6,471 nt of DNA from Candidatus Omnitrophota bacterium (lineage in GTDB: Bacteria > Omnitrophota > Gorgyraeia > DTHP01): positions 1 through 6,471 of the forward strand of contig JAMWCG010000054.1 in the NCBI GenBank assembly GCA_023818555.1. The letters are read 5' to 3'. The stretch's first letter is position 1. The number at the start of each line of letters is the position of its first letter. The notes below the pieces were generated by a model that was given only the letters and a program-made list of their open reading frames with translations, had not been told where the DNA came from and searched no databases. Both the position numbers and the translations under genes were made by a program. This document shows positions 1-5,987 of this stretch, one piece after another.

Positions 1-891
1 CTTATACTCTCGCAAAATCTTCAAAGCCTCTTCCGCTAGTTTTCCCTTTTTTATGGTCTTGGGAGATTTGGTCATCACTTCTTTAACTTTTCTCTCTAAA
101 AGATTTGGGTCAGTTTCAATATGCCGCCGCAAGTCGCCATCGGTAAAAATCCCCAGCAGTTTTTTGTTTTTATCTACCACAGTGGCTGAACCTGCTCTTG
201 CTTTGGTAATGGCAAGAAGCACATCCTTGACTAAAGTATCTTCTCTTACCAGAGGATTTGCCTCTCCCTTGCGCATTACATCTTCTACTTTGAGTAAAAG
301 TCTCTTTCCTAAAGTTCCTCCCGGATGAAGAAAAGCAAAATCCTCTTTCTTAAAACCTTTCTTATCAAGAACTGCTATGGCTAAGGCATCACCCATGGCT
401 AAAATTGCAGTGGTAGAGGCAGTGGGAGCAAGTCCTAAAGGACAAGCCTCCTTTTCTACAGAAATATCTAAAACCACATCCGCGTATTGTGCTAAATGAG
501 ATTTAAGATTTCCCGTAAAGGCAATCAATTTTGCCCCAATTTTTTTGATTAAAGGAAGTAGTTTAGTTATTTCCTCTGTCTCTCCACTGGAAGAGAAAGC
601 AATCACCACATCATCCAGAGTCACTCTCCCCAGGTCTCCATGTAATGCTTCTGCCGGATGTAGCCACAAACTGGGAGTTCCTAAGGAAGAGAGGGTAGCG
701 GAAATCTTCTGGGCAATTAACCCTGCCTTTCCCATTCCGGTGAGCACAATCCTCCCTTTGCAGTTAGAGATAAGTTCTACTGCTTCCAGAAAATTTTTAT
801 CCAGACGCTGAGACAATTTAAGAATTGCTCCTGCCTCAATTTGAAAAACCTCTCTTGCCCGCTCTAAAGGGTCTAACTTTCTTTTTCCCAT
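1..891 (-). CDS. kdsD: Arabinose-5-phosphate isomerase (KdsD/KpsF family), 3' end cut by window edge
   Basis: It interconverts D-ribulose 5-phosphate and D-arabinose 5-phosphate, the first step of cytoplasmic Kdo synthesis for LPS. The 297 visible residues contain an N-terminal SIS sugar-isomerase domain (about 35-175), with TGMGKAG at 51-57, HPAEALHGDLG at 78-88, SSSGET at 100-105 and HPGGTLGK at 189-196. Two CBS domains follow, from about 202 (VEDVM, then FTDGDLRRH near 250-257) and from about 268 (VKEVMTKSP); the second is cut by the window edge. Lys55, Glu107, Glu148 and His189 sit at a constant offset of four from the E. coli KdsD catalytic set as I recall it (K59, E111, E152, H193). Family members have about 320-330 residues, so roughly 25-35 are missing. 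ATG at 891 is the only sensible start. It lies inside the end of kdsA (19-nt overlap) with no good Shine-Dalgarno nearby, which suggests coupled translation. A capsule-linked KpsF paralogue is possible, but the kds neighbours favour the LPS role. Confidence 0.95.
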   Translation of the reverse strand, partial: MGKRKLDPLERAREVFQIEAGAILKLSQRLDKNFLEAVELISNCKGRIVLTGMGKAGLIAQKISATLSSLGTPSLWLHPAEALHGDLGRVTLDDVVIAFSSSGETEEITKLLPLIKKIGAKLIAFTGNLKSHLAQYADVVLDISVEKEACPLGLAPTASTTAILAMGDALAIAVLDKKGFKKEDFAFLHPGGTLGKRLLLKVEDVMRKGEANPLVREDTLVKDVLLAITKARAGSATVVDKNKKLLGIFTDGDLRRHIETDPNLLERKVKEVMTKSPKTIKKGKLAEEALKILREYK

Positions 892-1700
892 ATCTGGCTA
901 ATCTTTTTTACCTCTTTAAGTAATTTTTCCAGAGTCTTTAAATCAAGCATATTTGGTCCATCACAAAGTGCCTTATCCGGATTATCGTGAACTTCTAAAA
1001 AAATTCCTTCACAACCAAAAGCCACCGCTGCTCTGGTAAGCCCGGGGACAAACTCTCTTGCTCCCCCGGAACAAAAACCTTTCCCTCCGGGAATCTGCAC
1101 CGAGTGGGTAGCATCATAAATCACCGGATAACCCAATTCCCTTAAAATGAGTAAAGAACGCAAATCAGAAACTAAATTGTTATAGCCAAAGCAAGTCCCT
1201 CTTTCGGTAAGTAAAATTTTTTTGTTTCCCGTGGATTCTATTTTTTCAATAATATGTTTCATATCCCAGGGAGCAAGAAACTGGGATTTTTTAAGATTAA
1301 CTACCTTTCCGGTTTTACCTGCCTCTAATACCAAATCGGTCTGTCTACACAAAAAGGCAGGGATTTGGATTATATCTAAAACCTCTTTTGCTCTTTTTAT
1401 CTCTTCCCGACAATGGACATCGGAGAGTAAAGGAAGCCCAAATTTTTCCTTAACCTTTTCTAAAATCTTTAAACCTTTCTTTATTCCTGGGCCACGATAA
1501 GATTTTATGGATAAGCGATTTGCCTTATCGTAACTGGATTTAAAGATAAAAGGGAAATTTAATTTTTGGGCAATCTCTTTTAAAGCACTTGCCATATATA
1601 AAGTATGTCTTTCTGATTCAATCACACAGGGTCCGGCAATCAAAACTAAGGGATTATTCTCACCGATTTTTATCTTTCCCAATTTTATTTCCTTAACCAT
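873..1700 (-). CDS. kdsA: 3-deoxy-8-phosphooctulonate synthase (Kdo8P synthase), metal-dependent type
   Basis: It condenses phosphoenolpyruvate with arabinose 5-phosphate to give Kdo 8-phosphate and phosphate, the committed cytosolic step to Kdo. The 275-residue protein is a full-length TIM-barrel of the family. It shows AGPCVIES (22-29), KSSYDKANR (54-62), IQIPAFLCRQTDL (111-123), FLAPWD (141-146), TERGTCFGYNNLVSD (165-179) and YDATHSVQIPGG (195-206). Cys25, His199, Glu236 and Asp247 match the four metal ligands of the Aquifex enzyme (Cys11, His185, Glu222, Asp233) with identical spacing; non-metal enzymes such as that of E. coli have Asn in place of the Cys. The ATG at 1700 is preceded by AAGAAGG seven bases upstream. 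It overlaps the end of kdsB by 16 nt, and its own end overlaps the start of kdsD by 19 nt. The related DAHP synthase is excluded by the KANR and CRQTDL motifs. Confidence 0.97.
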   Translation of the reverse strand: MVKEIKLGKIKIGENNPLVLIAGPCVIESERHTLYMASALKEIAQKLNFPFIFKSSYDKANRLSIKSYRGPGIKKGLKILEKVKEKFGLPLLSDVHCREEIKRAKEVLDIIQIPAFLCRQTDLVLEAGKTGKVVNLKKSQFLAPWDMKHIIEKIESTGNKKILLTERGTCFGYNNLVSDLRSLLILRELGYPVIYDATHSVQIPGGKGFCSGGAREFVPGLTRAAVAFGCEGIFLEVHDNPDKALCDGPNMLDLKTLEKLLKEVKKISQIWEKES

Positions 1701-2416
1701 TCCTCTGCCTTCTTTAGGTCTTGGGGATTATCTATACCCAGGGAGTCTTTTTTAGTGATAATCACCTTAATCCGCATCCCATTTTCCAAGGCACGCAACT
1801 GCTCCAGAGATTCCATTTTTTCTAATCTTCCCCAAGGAAGTTTTACGAATTTAAAAAGTGCATTTCTTCTATAAGCATATATCCCCAGATGTTTGTACCA
1901 CTGGCCTCTTACACCCTTTATGTTTTTATCTCTTAAATAAGGGATAGGAAAACGGGAGAAGTAAAGGGCATAGCCATCTTTAGCAAAAACTACCTTTACC
2001 ACATCGGGACTCTCTAAATCATTTTTATCTTTAATATAAGTCGCTAAAGTCCCCATATCTGCTTTTCTGTCGGGAATAAAATTATTCACCAGAAAATCAA
2101 TCATCTCGGGTTTAAGGAATGGTTCGTCTCCCTGGATATTCACAAAAATCTCACCTTTTATTCCTCTGGCAACCTCTGCCACCCGTTCTGTCCCGGAACG
2201 ATGTTTAGGAGAGGTCATTACCACTTCTGCTCCAAATCCTTGAGCGGTTTTAAAAATTCTTTCATCATCAGTAGCAATGATAACTTTGTCCAAACTTGCT
2301 TTCTTGGCGTTTTCATAAACCCATTGAATTATAGGTCTATCTTTAAGTTTTACTAAGGCTTTCCCGGGGAAGCGTGTAGACTTATATCTTACCGGAATCA
2401 CTCCGATTACTTTCAT
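1685..2416 (-). CDS. kdsB: CMP-Kdo synthetase (3-deoxy-manno-octulosonate cytidylyltransferase)
   Basis: It transfers CMP from CTP to Kdo, making the unstable CMP-Kdo donor used by the Kdo transferase (WaaA) to build the LPS inner core. The 243 residues match the usual length of about 245-250. Features are the nucleotide-binding start IPVRYKSTRFPGKAL (7-21), ATDDERI (48-54), the sugar-site stretch SPKHRSGTERVAEVA (69-83), NIQGDEPFL with the metal-binding Asp97 (93-101), KHLGIYAYRR (175-184), LEQLRALENG (204-213) and GIDNPQDL with the second acidic ligand Asp229 (227-234). The ATG at 2416 puts the conserved MKVIGVIPVR at the very N-terminus, so it is the right start even though it lies 35 nt inside the preceding kinase gene and has only a weak purine stretch upstream. 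Its last codons overlap the start of kdsA by 16 nt. Coupled translation within one operon is inferred. Confidence 0.97.
   Translation of the reverse strand: MKVIGVIPVRYKSTRFPGKALVKLKDRPIIQWVYENAKKASLDKVIIATDDERIFKTAQGFGAEVVMTSPKHRSGTERVAEVARGIKGEIFVNIQGDEPFLKPEMIDFLVNNFIPDRKADMGTLATYIKDKNDLESPDVVKVVFAKDGYALYFSRFPIPYLRDKNIKGVRGQWYKHLGIYAYRRNALFKFVKLPWGRLEKMESLEQLRALENGMRIKVIITKKDSLGIDNPQDLKKAEEWLRK
1708..1714 (-). promoter_or_regulatory. Ribosome binding site of kdsA, inside the kdsB coding region
   Basis: AAGAAGG ends seven bases before the ATG at 1700 and is read in kdsB codons near its C-terminus. kdsA therefore has its own initiation signal, unlike kdsB and kdsD, which lack a good one and probably rely more on coupling. 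Confidence 0.6.
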
Positions 2417-3431
2417 CTTCTATACGGGTGATTAATTCTTCTTGATTGGTAACTGCCACTCCCAATTTCTCCACTACAATTCCGGCAGCGAAATTTGCCA
2501 AATGCGCTGCTTCTTTCATCCCTGCTCCCTGGGTAAGGGCTAAGGTAAAGGTAGCAATTACTGTATCCCCTGCTCCTGCAACATCAAAAACTTCTCTGGC
2601 TGCTGTGTATATATGGTAGGGCTTTCTATTCCTCTCAAAAAGTCTCATCCCCTGTTCTCCCAAGGTAATCAAAAGCGCATCTAAATTTAACTCACGCTGT
2701 AATTCTTTACCTGCCTGGTCAATCTCTTCATCGGTGATTAGTTTATCGGTATTTATCTTAAGGGAAATATTTCCTTTTATTTTTAAATAACGGATAGCAT
2801 TTTCTGTCTCTTTACGATTGGGGGTTATGGCAGTAAAATCTCTATAGTAGTCAAAGTGTTCTTCTTTAGGGTCAACAGTAATAATCATCTCATACTTTTT
2901 ACATATGGTTTTGATTTTATTTAAAAGAGCGGGAGTGATTACCCCTTTACCATAATCTTCAATGATTACTGCTTGATATTTATTTATCTTTTTCTTTAGG
3001 TAATCCTGGATTTCTTCCTCCCAGGATTTAGGAAGAGGTGAAGTATCTTCCCAATCCACTCTCACGGTCTGTTGATGTCCGGCAATAATGCGCGTCTTCA
3101 GGGTGGTAGGCCTCTCTCTGTGCGGAAAAACTCCCTCATTTTCTATGCCTCTTCTCCTTAATTCTTTCTTCAAAATCTCTCCATTGATATCCTTACCCAC
3201 TATCCCTACTAATCCTACCTCTGCTCCCAGACTTATAAGATTATTGGCTACATTAGCTGCACCCCCGGGGGCATAGGTTCTTTTCTTTGCCCAGACCACC
3301 GGAACCGGAGCCTCCGGAGAGATGCGCTCCACTTCACCCCAGATAAACTCATCAAGTATCAGGTCTCCTACTACAAGAATTTTTGCTTTATTAAAAGAAG
3401 CAATAATTTTCTTTAACTTTCTAATCTGCAT
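2382..3431 (-). CDS. rfaE1: D-glycero-beta-D-manno-heptose-7-phosphate kinase (stand-alone RfaE domain I)
   Basis: It phosphorylates D-glycero-D-manno-heptose 7-phosphate at C1 using ATP, on the way to the nucleotide-heptose that supplies inner-core LPS. The protein is 349 residues of the PfkB/ribokinase fold: VVGDLILDEFIWGEVERISP (20-39) with APVPV, PGGAANVANN (55-64), LKTRIIAGHQQTVRVD (111-126), EDYGKGVI (158-165), TPNRKE (203-208), TLGEQGMRLF (256-265) and the anion-hole/catalytic motif DVAGAGDT (283-290; Asp289 is the base). The E. coli enzyme HldE is about 477 residues because an adenylyltransferase domain is fused behind the kinase. Here the protein stops after the kinase, so a separate partner must exist elsewhere (RfaE2, or a guanylyltransferase if the GDP route is used). 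Residues about 210-235 look like an insertion relative to E. coli. The ATG at 3431 has AAGGA eight bases upstream. The last nine residues are encoded in the overlap with kdsB and are probably a dispensable tail. Confidence 0.92.
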   Translation of the reverse strand: MQIRKLKKIIASFNKAKILVVGDLILDEFIWGEVERISPEAPVPVVWAKKRTYAPGGAANVANNLISLGAEVGLVGIVGKDINGEILKKELRRRGIENEGVFPHRERPTTLKTRIIAGHQQTVRVDWEDTSPLPKSWEEEIQDYLKKKINKYQAVIIEDYGKGVITPALLNKIKTICKKYEMIITVDPKEEHFDYYRDFTAITPNRKETENAIRYLKIKGNISLKINTDKLITDEEIDQAGKELQRELNLDALLITLGEQGMRLFERNRKPYHIYTAAREVFDVAGAGDTVIATFTLALTQGAGMKEAAHLANFAAGIVVEKLGVAVTNQEELITRIEDESNRSDSGKI

Positions 3432-3439
3432 CTAAATTA

Positions 3440-3444
3440 TCCTT
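3440..3444 (-). promoter_or_regulatory. Ribosome binding site of rfaE1
   Basis: AAGGA lies eight bases upstream of the ATG at 3431, within a good spacing range. It supports that start for the heptose kinase. Confidence 0.7.
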
Positions 3445-3445
3445 T

Positions 3446-3460
3446 TGATGAAAATCATCA
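3446..3460. promoter_or_regulatory. Fur-family-like 15-bp operator candidate overlapping the operon -10
   Basis: TGATGA-AAA-TCATCA is a perfect 6-bp-arm inverted repeat. Against the Fur 7-1-7 consensus TGATAATnATTATCA it matches 11 of 14 scored positions. It covers the downstream half of the candidate -10 and the start site, an ideal place for repression. Only the sequence supports this; no regulator gene is in the window. Confidence 0.35.
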
Positions 3461-3486
3461 TAACATAAATAACATAGATAATTCAA
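3457..3486 (-). promoter_or_regulatory. Candidate extended -10 promoter of the rfaE1-kdsB-kdsA-kdsD operon
   Basis: On the minus strand, TTGAAT (3486-3481, 4 of 6 to the -35 consensus) is followed by 18 bases and TATGAT (3462-3457, 5 of 6). A TG one base upstream of the -10 makes it an extended -10 motif. The start site would be near 3450, giving a leader of about 20 nt before the ATG at 3431. Confidence 0.55.
3460..3476. repeat. Short tandem direct repeat ATAACATA, two copies 9 bp apart
   Basis: ATAACATA occurs at 3460-3467 and 3469-3476, inside the spacer and -10 region of the candidate operon promoter. It may be AT-rich drift; it also creates a second TATGTTA-like stretch that could confuse placement of the -10. 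Confidence 0.4.
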
Positions 3487-3523
3487 GGAAAAGTTGAAGA
3501 AGGGAGTTACTATGGTTTTCTAA

Positions 3524-5788
3524 TCAGCACTTAGAGTATCCGCAGGCTTCACATTTACTACAGCCCTCTTCATGTTTGAGAGGCTCCCCACAATCAGGAC
3601 AAACACCCACTACATTGGCATTATGTAAATGCGAGTTTTCTTCCAGAGGAGGAAGAATCTTTACTTTAATTTCTGCCGGAGGATTTTTCATTTGGGAAAG
3701 CCGACGCTCCAGAACCCGAGCAATTGCGTCTGCACAGGAGAATATCCGCGTCCCTCCACTCTCCCAGGAAGGGGAGGGGCATCTTATACCCCTTAACTGC
3801 TCTATGATAGGAACGGGGTCCAGGCCTGAACGAAGAGCCAAAGAAACCAATCTCCCAATTGCTTCCAGTTGTGAAGCTGCACAACCTCCCGCTTTCCCCA
3901 TTTGCATAAATACTTCAAAGGGATGTCCTTCGTTATCTTCATTTATGGTAATATAGAGATTACCACAGCCGGTGTTAATTTTGGTGGTGGTTCCCTTCAT
4001 TACCTCAGGACGGGGGCGGGGGATAAAGCGCTCTTCTTTCTTCTCTGGTTTTCCCGGTTTTGTGGAAGCAATGTTTAAAACCTGTTCCTCACGGCTCTTA
4101 TCCCGATAGATAGTCACTCCTTTGCAACCCAATTGATAGGCAAGAAGATAAACTTTTTTGACCTCTTCTACAGTAGCATAATAAGGGAAATTCACGGTTT
4201 TGCTTACCGCATTGTTTGTATATCTCTGGAATACTGCTTGCATACGAATATGCCACTCCGGAGAAATGTCATGGGAAGTCACAAAGACTTTTTTAACCTC
4301 ATCGGGAACTTCGGCTAAATCTTGACAGGAACCCTTCTCAGCAATCTTTTCCATCAGTTCTTTTGAATAAAATCCAGTTTCCTTAGCAATTTTTTCAAAA
4401 TAGGGATTTACTTCTAAGAGACGAGTGCCCTCCATTACATTCCGGATATAAACCAGTGCAAAGAGAGGCTCAATCCCACTGGAAGCACCTGCAATAATAC
4501 TTATGGTTCCGGTAGGAGCAATAGTGGTGAGGGTGGCGTTACGCAATCTCTTCCCCTCGTAAGCCCATTTACTTCTCTCAAAAGCAGGAAATACACCGCG
4601 TTCTTCAGCCATCTGCATTGATTTATTTTCCGCTTCTTTTAAAATAAAACTCATCACTCTATCCGCAAGTTTTATTGCCTCTTCAGAATTGTAAGGAATA
4701 CCCAATTGCACCAGCATATCTGCCCAACCCATCACCCCTAAACCAATCTTCCGCGTAAGTTTTGTCTTCTCCTCAATCTCTTTTAAAGGAAATTTATTCA
4801 TATCAATTACATTGTCTAAGAAATGGACTGCTACATGGGTAAGTGTCCTTAACTTATCCCAGTCAACTTCTGCATTCCCATTTGAAAATTTCAGCATTTT
4901 TGCTAAATTTATGCTCCCTAAGTTACATGACTCATAGGGAAGTAGTGGCTGTTCACCACAAGGATTGGTGCTTTCGATTTTCCCCAATTGTGGCGTAGGG
5001 TTATCTTTATCCATTCGGTCAATAAAGATAATCCCTGGTTCACCATTTTTCCATGCCTGTTTAACAATTAAATCAAAGACTTCCCTCGCAGGCAGCTTTT
5101 TTACCGCCTTTCTGGTATGCGGGTCAATCAAATCGTATTCCTCTCCTTTCTCTACCTTCTCCATAAACTCTTCAGTTAAAGCAACAGAAATATTGAAATT
5201 AGTAATTTCTTTATCATCCTGTTTACAGGTGATAAACTCTAAGATATCCGGATGGTCAACCCTCAAAATTCCCATGTTGGCACCCCGCCGGGTTCCACCC
5301 TGTTTTATGGCCTGAGTTGCAGCATTAAATACTTTCATAAAAGAAACTGGTCCTGAAGAAATTCCTCCGGTAGTCCTTACCGGACTATTTTTGGGACGGA
5401 GTTTTGAAAAATCAAAACCAGTTCCTCCACCTGTTTTATGAATTAAGGCGGTAGATTTTACTGCCTCAAAAATGCTTTCCATAGAATCATCAATGGGAAG
5501 GACAAAACACGCACTGAGCTGTCCGAGTTCTCTTCCCGCATTCATTAAGGTAGGTGAGTTGGGAATGAATTCTCCCTCTGCCATTACTTCATAAAACTTT
5601 TCTGTAAGATTATCCACATCCTGTTCCGCTTTGCCATATAGCCTATCCGCGGAAGCAATACTTTTGGCTACCCTGATGAACATCTCCCGAGGAGTCTCTA
5701 CAATCTTACCTTCCTCATTTTTTGCCAGATAACGCTTCTCTAAGACTTTGAGTGCATTCTCTGTAAGTTTAGGTTCCATATAGCTCAT
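3524..5788 (-). CDS. nrdJ: Adenosylcobalamin-dependent (class II) ribonucleoside-diphosphate reductase
   Basis: It reduces ribonucleotides to deoxyribonucleotides for DNA synthesis using a B12-generated thiyl radical, independent of oxygen. The 754-residue protein has the catalytic 10-stranded barrel: SPTLMNAGRELGQLSACFVL (78-97), KTGGGTGFDFSKLRP (118-132), TNPCGEQPLLPYESCNLGS (274-292) and LTTIAPTGTISIIAGASSGIEP (420-441). By spacing to the Thermotoga maritima enzyme, Cys277 is the thiyl radical site, Asn275 and Glu279 the assisting residues, and Cys94 and Cys288 the reducible pair. After a linker rich in Lys, Arg and Pro come a TSCPD-type domain (about 597-690) and a C-terminal cysteine cluster (C730, C733, C743, C746, C749, C754): a likely zinc ribbon ending in a CX4C pair that may reduce the active site. 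No N-terminal ATP-cone is evident, so overall-activity control by ATP/dATP is probably absent. The ATG at 5788 has AGGAGGTG four bases upstream and a consensus promoter. No partner subunit is needed or seen. Confidence 0.97.
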   Translation of the reverse strand: MSYMEPKLTENALKVLEKRYLAKNEEGKIVETPREMFIRVAKSIASADRLYGKAEQDVDNLTEKFYEVMAEGEFIPNSPTLMNAGRELGQLSACFVLPIDDSMESIFEAVKSTALIHKTGGGTGFDFSKLRPKNSPVRTTGGISSGPVSFMKVFNAATQAIKQGGTRRGANMGILRVDHPDILEFITCKQDDKEITNFNISVALTEEFMEKVEKGEEYDLIDPHTRKAVKKLPAREVFDLIVKQAWKNGEPGIIFIDRMDKDNPTPQLGKIESTNPCGEQPLLPYESCNLGSINLAKMLKFSNGNAEVDWDKLRTLTHVAVHFLDNVIDMNKFPLKEIEEKTKLTRKIGLGVMGWADMLVQLGIPYNSEEAIKLADRVMSFILKEAENKSMQMAEERGVFPAFERSKWAYEGKRLRNATLTTIAPTGTISIIAGASSGIEPLFALVYIRNVMEGTRLLEVNPYFEKIAKETGFYSKELMEKIAEKGSCQDLAEVPDEVKKVFVTSHDISPEWHIRMQAVFQRYTNNAVSKTVNFPYYATVEEVKKVYLLAYQLGCKGVTIYRDKSREEQVLNIASTKPGKPEKKEERFIPRPRPEVMKGTTTKINTGCGNLYITINEDNEGHPFEVFMQMGKAGGCAASQLEAIGRLVSLALRSGLDPVPIIEQLRGIRCPSPSWESGGTRIFSCADAIARVLERRLSQMKNPPAEIKVKILPPLEENSHLHNANVVGVCPDCGEPLKHEEGCSKCEACGYSKC

Positions 5789-5792
5789 CTGC

Positions 5793-5800
5793 CACCTCCT
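5793..5800 (-). promoter_or_regulatory. Ribosome binding site of nrdJ
   Basis: AGGAGGTG ends four bases before the ATG at 5788 and is complementary to the 16S rRNA 3' end. It fixes this ATG as the start over the in-frame ATG three codons later, and suggests strong translation. Confidence 0.85.
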
Positions 5801-5814
5801 CTCTTTCCAAAATA

Positions 5815-5843
5815 AATATAGCAGAAATAGATTTGCCTGTCAA
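5815..5843 (-). promoter_or_regulatory. Sigma-70-type promoter of nrdJ
   Basis: On the minus strand, a perfect -35 TTGACA (5843-5838) is followed by a 17-base spacer and the -10 TATATT (5820-5815, 5 of 6 matches). Transcription would begin near 5808, giving a leader of only about 20 nt that contains the strong Shine-Dalgarno sequence. Confidence 0.85.
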
Positions 5844-5850
5844 GAAAAAA

Positions 5851-5866
5851 ATACAATATTTTGGGC
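5851..5866. promoter_or_regulatory. Candidate NrdR-box-like dyad upstream of nrdJ
   Basis: Read on the plus strand, this 16-mer matches 12 of 16 positions of the NrdR consensus acaCwAtATaTwGtgt as I recall it, including the C...AtAT core and the downstream G. It lies 7 bp upstream of the nrdJ -35 element, where a repressor of ribonucleotide reductase could act. The usual second box at a helical-turn spacing is not seen and the region is AT-rich, so a chance match is quite possible. Confidence 0.3.
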
Positions 5867-5886
5867 ATATAGATTGAATTATATAC

Positions 5887-5897
5887 CACAAGTTGTG
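5887..5897. repeat. Perfect 11-bp inverted repeat CACAAgTTGTG in the divergent intergenic region
   Basis: Two 5-bp arms flank a single central base. The dyad lies between the nrdJ promoter (44 bp away on the left) and the -10 of the divergent dehydrogenase gene (about 74 bp away on the right). Its odd symmetry does not fit a NrdR box. It could be an operator of an unidentified regulator. Confidence 0.35.
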
Positions 5898-5970
5898 CTT
5901 AAAGGGGAACTGTCTTCTGTCAATACTGGAACAATTTCAGAAAACGCTTTATTCTCAAAAATGAATATAG

Positions 5971-5976
5971 TATAAT
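5971..5976 (+). promoter_or_regulatory. -10 element of the divergent dehydrogenase gene
   Basis: This is a perfect TATAAT. The hexamer 17 bases upstream (5948-5953, TTTATT) matches the -35 consensus at only three of six positions, so the promoter may be weak or activator-dependent. Transcription would start near 5983, leaving about five bases before the ATG at 5988: an almost leaderless mRNA. Confidence 0.5.
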
Positions 5977-5987
5977 AACCAATTGAG

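Noticed and set aside
53..328. Plus-strand open frame opposite kdsD
   Set aside because: It is antisense to the CBS domains of kdsD; low-complexity Ser/Leu-rich translation, no support.
2382..2416. Possible frameshift joining the heptose kinase and kdsB
   Set aside because: Both proteins are complete by their own family lengths and motifs, and KdsB starts at its conserved N-terminus; a true overlap explains the data better than an error.
3495..3523. Possible transcription terminator just after nrdJ
   Set aside because: No stable stem with a following T run could be found on the transcribed strand.
3576..3956. Plus-strand open frame of 126 codons opposite the 3' part of nrdJ
   Set aside because: It is antisense to a region encoding conserved TSCPD and cysteine-ribbon residues, has no family resemblance and has no ribosome binding site; it is a shadow of nrdJ.
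4965..5315. Plus-strand open frame of 116 codons opposite the nrdJ catalytic barrel
   Set aside because: It lies entirely antisense to strongly conserved nrdJ sequence and shows no recognisable domain.
5882..5897. Second NrdR box at helical spacing from the first candidate
   Set aside because: The sequence at 31-32 bp spacing does not fit the consensus; the nearby CACAAGTTGTG dyad has the wrong symmetry.
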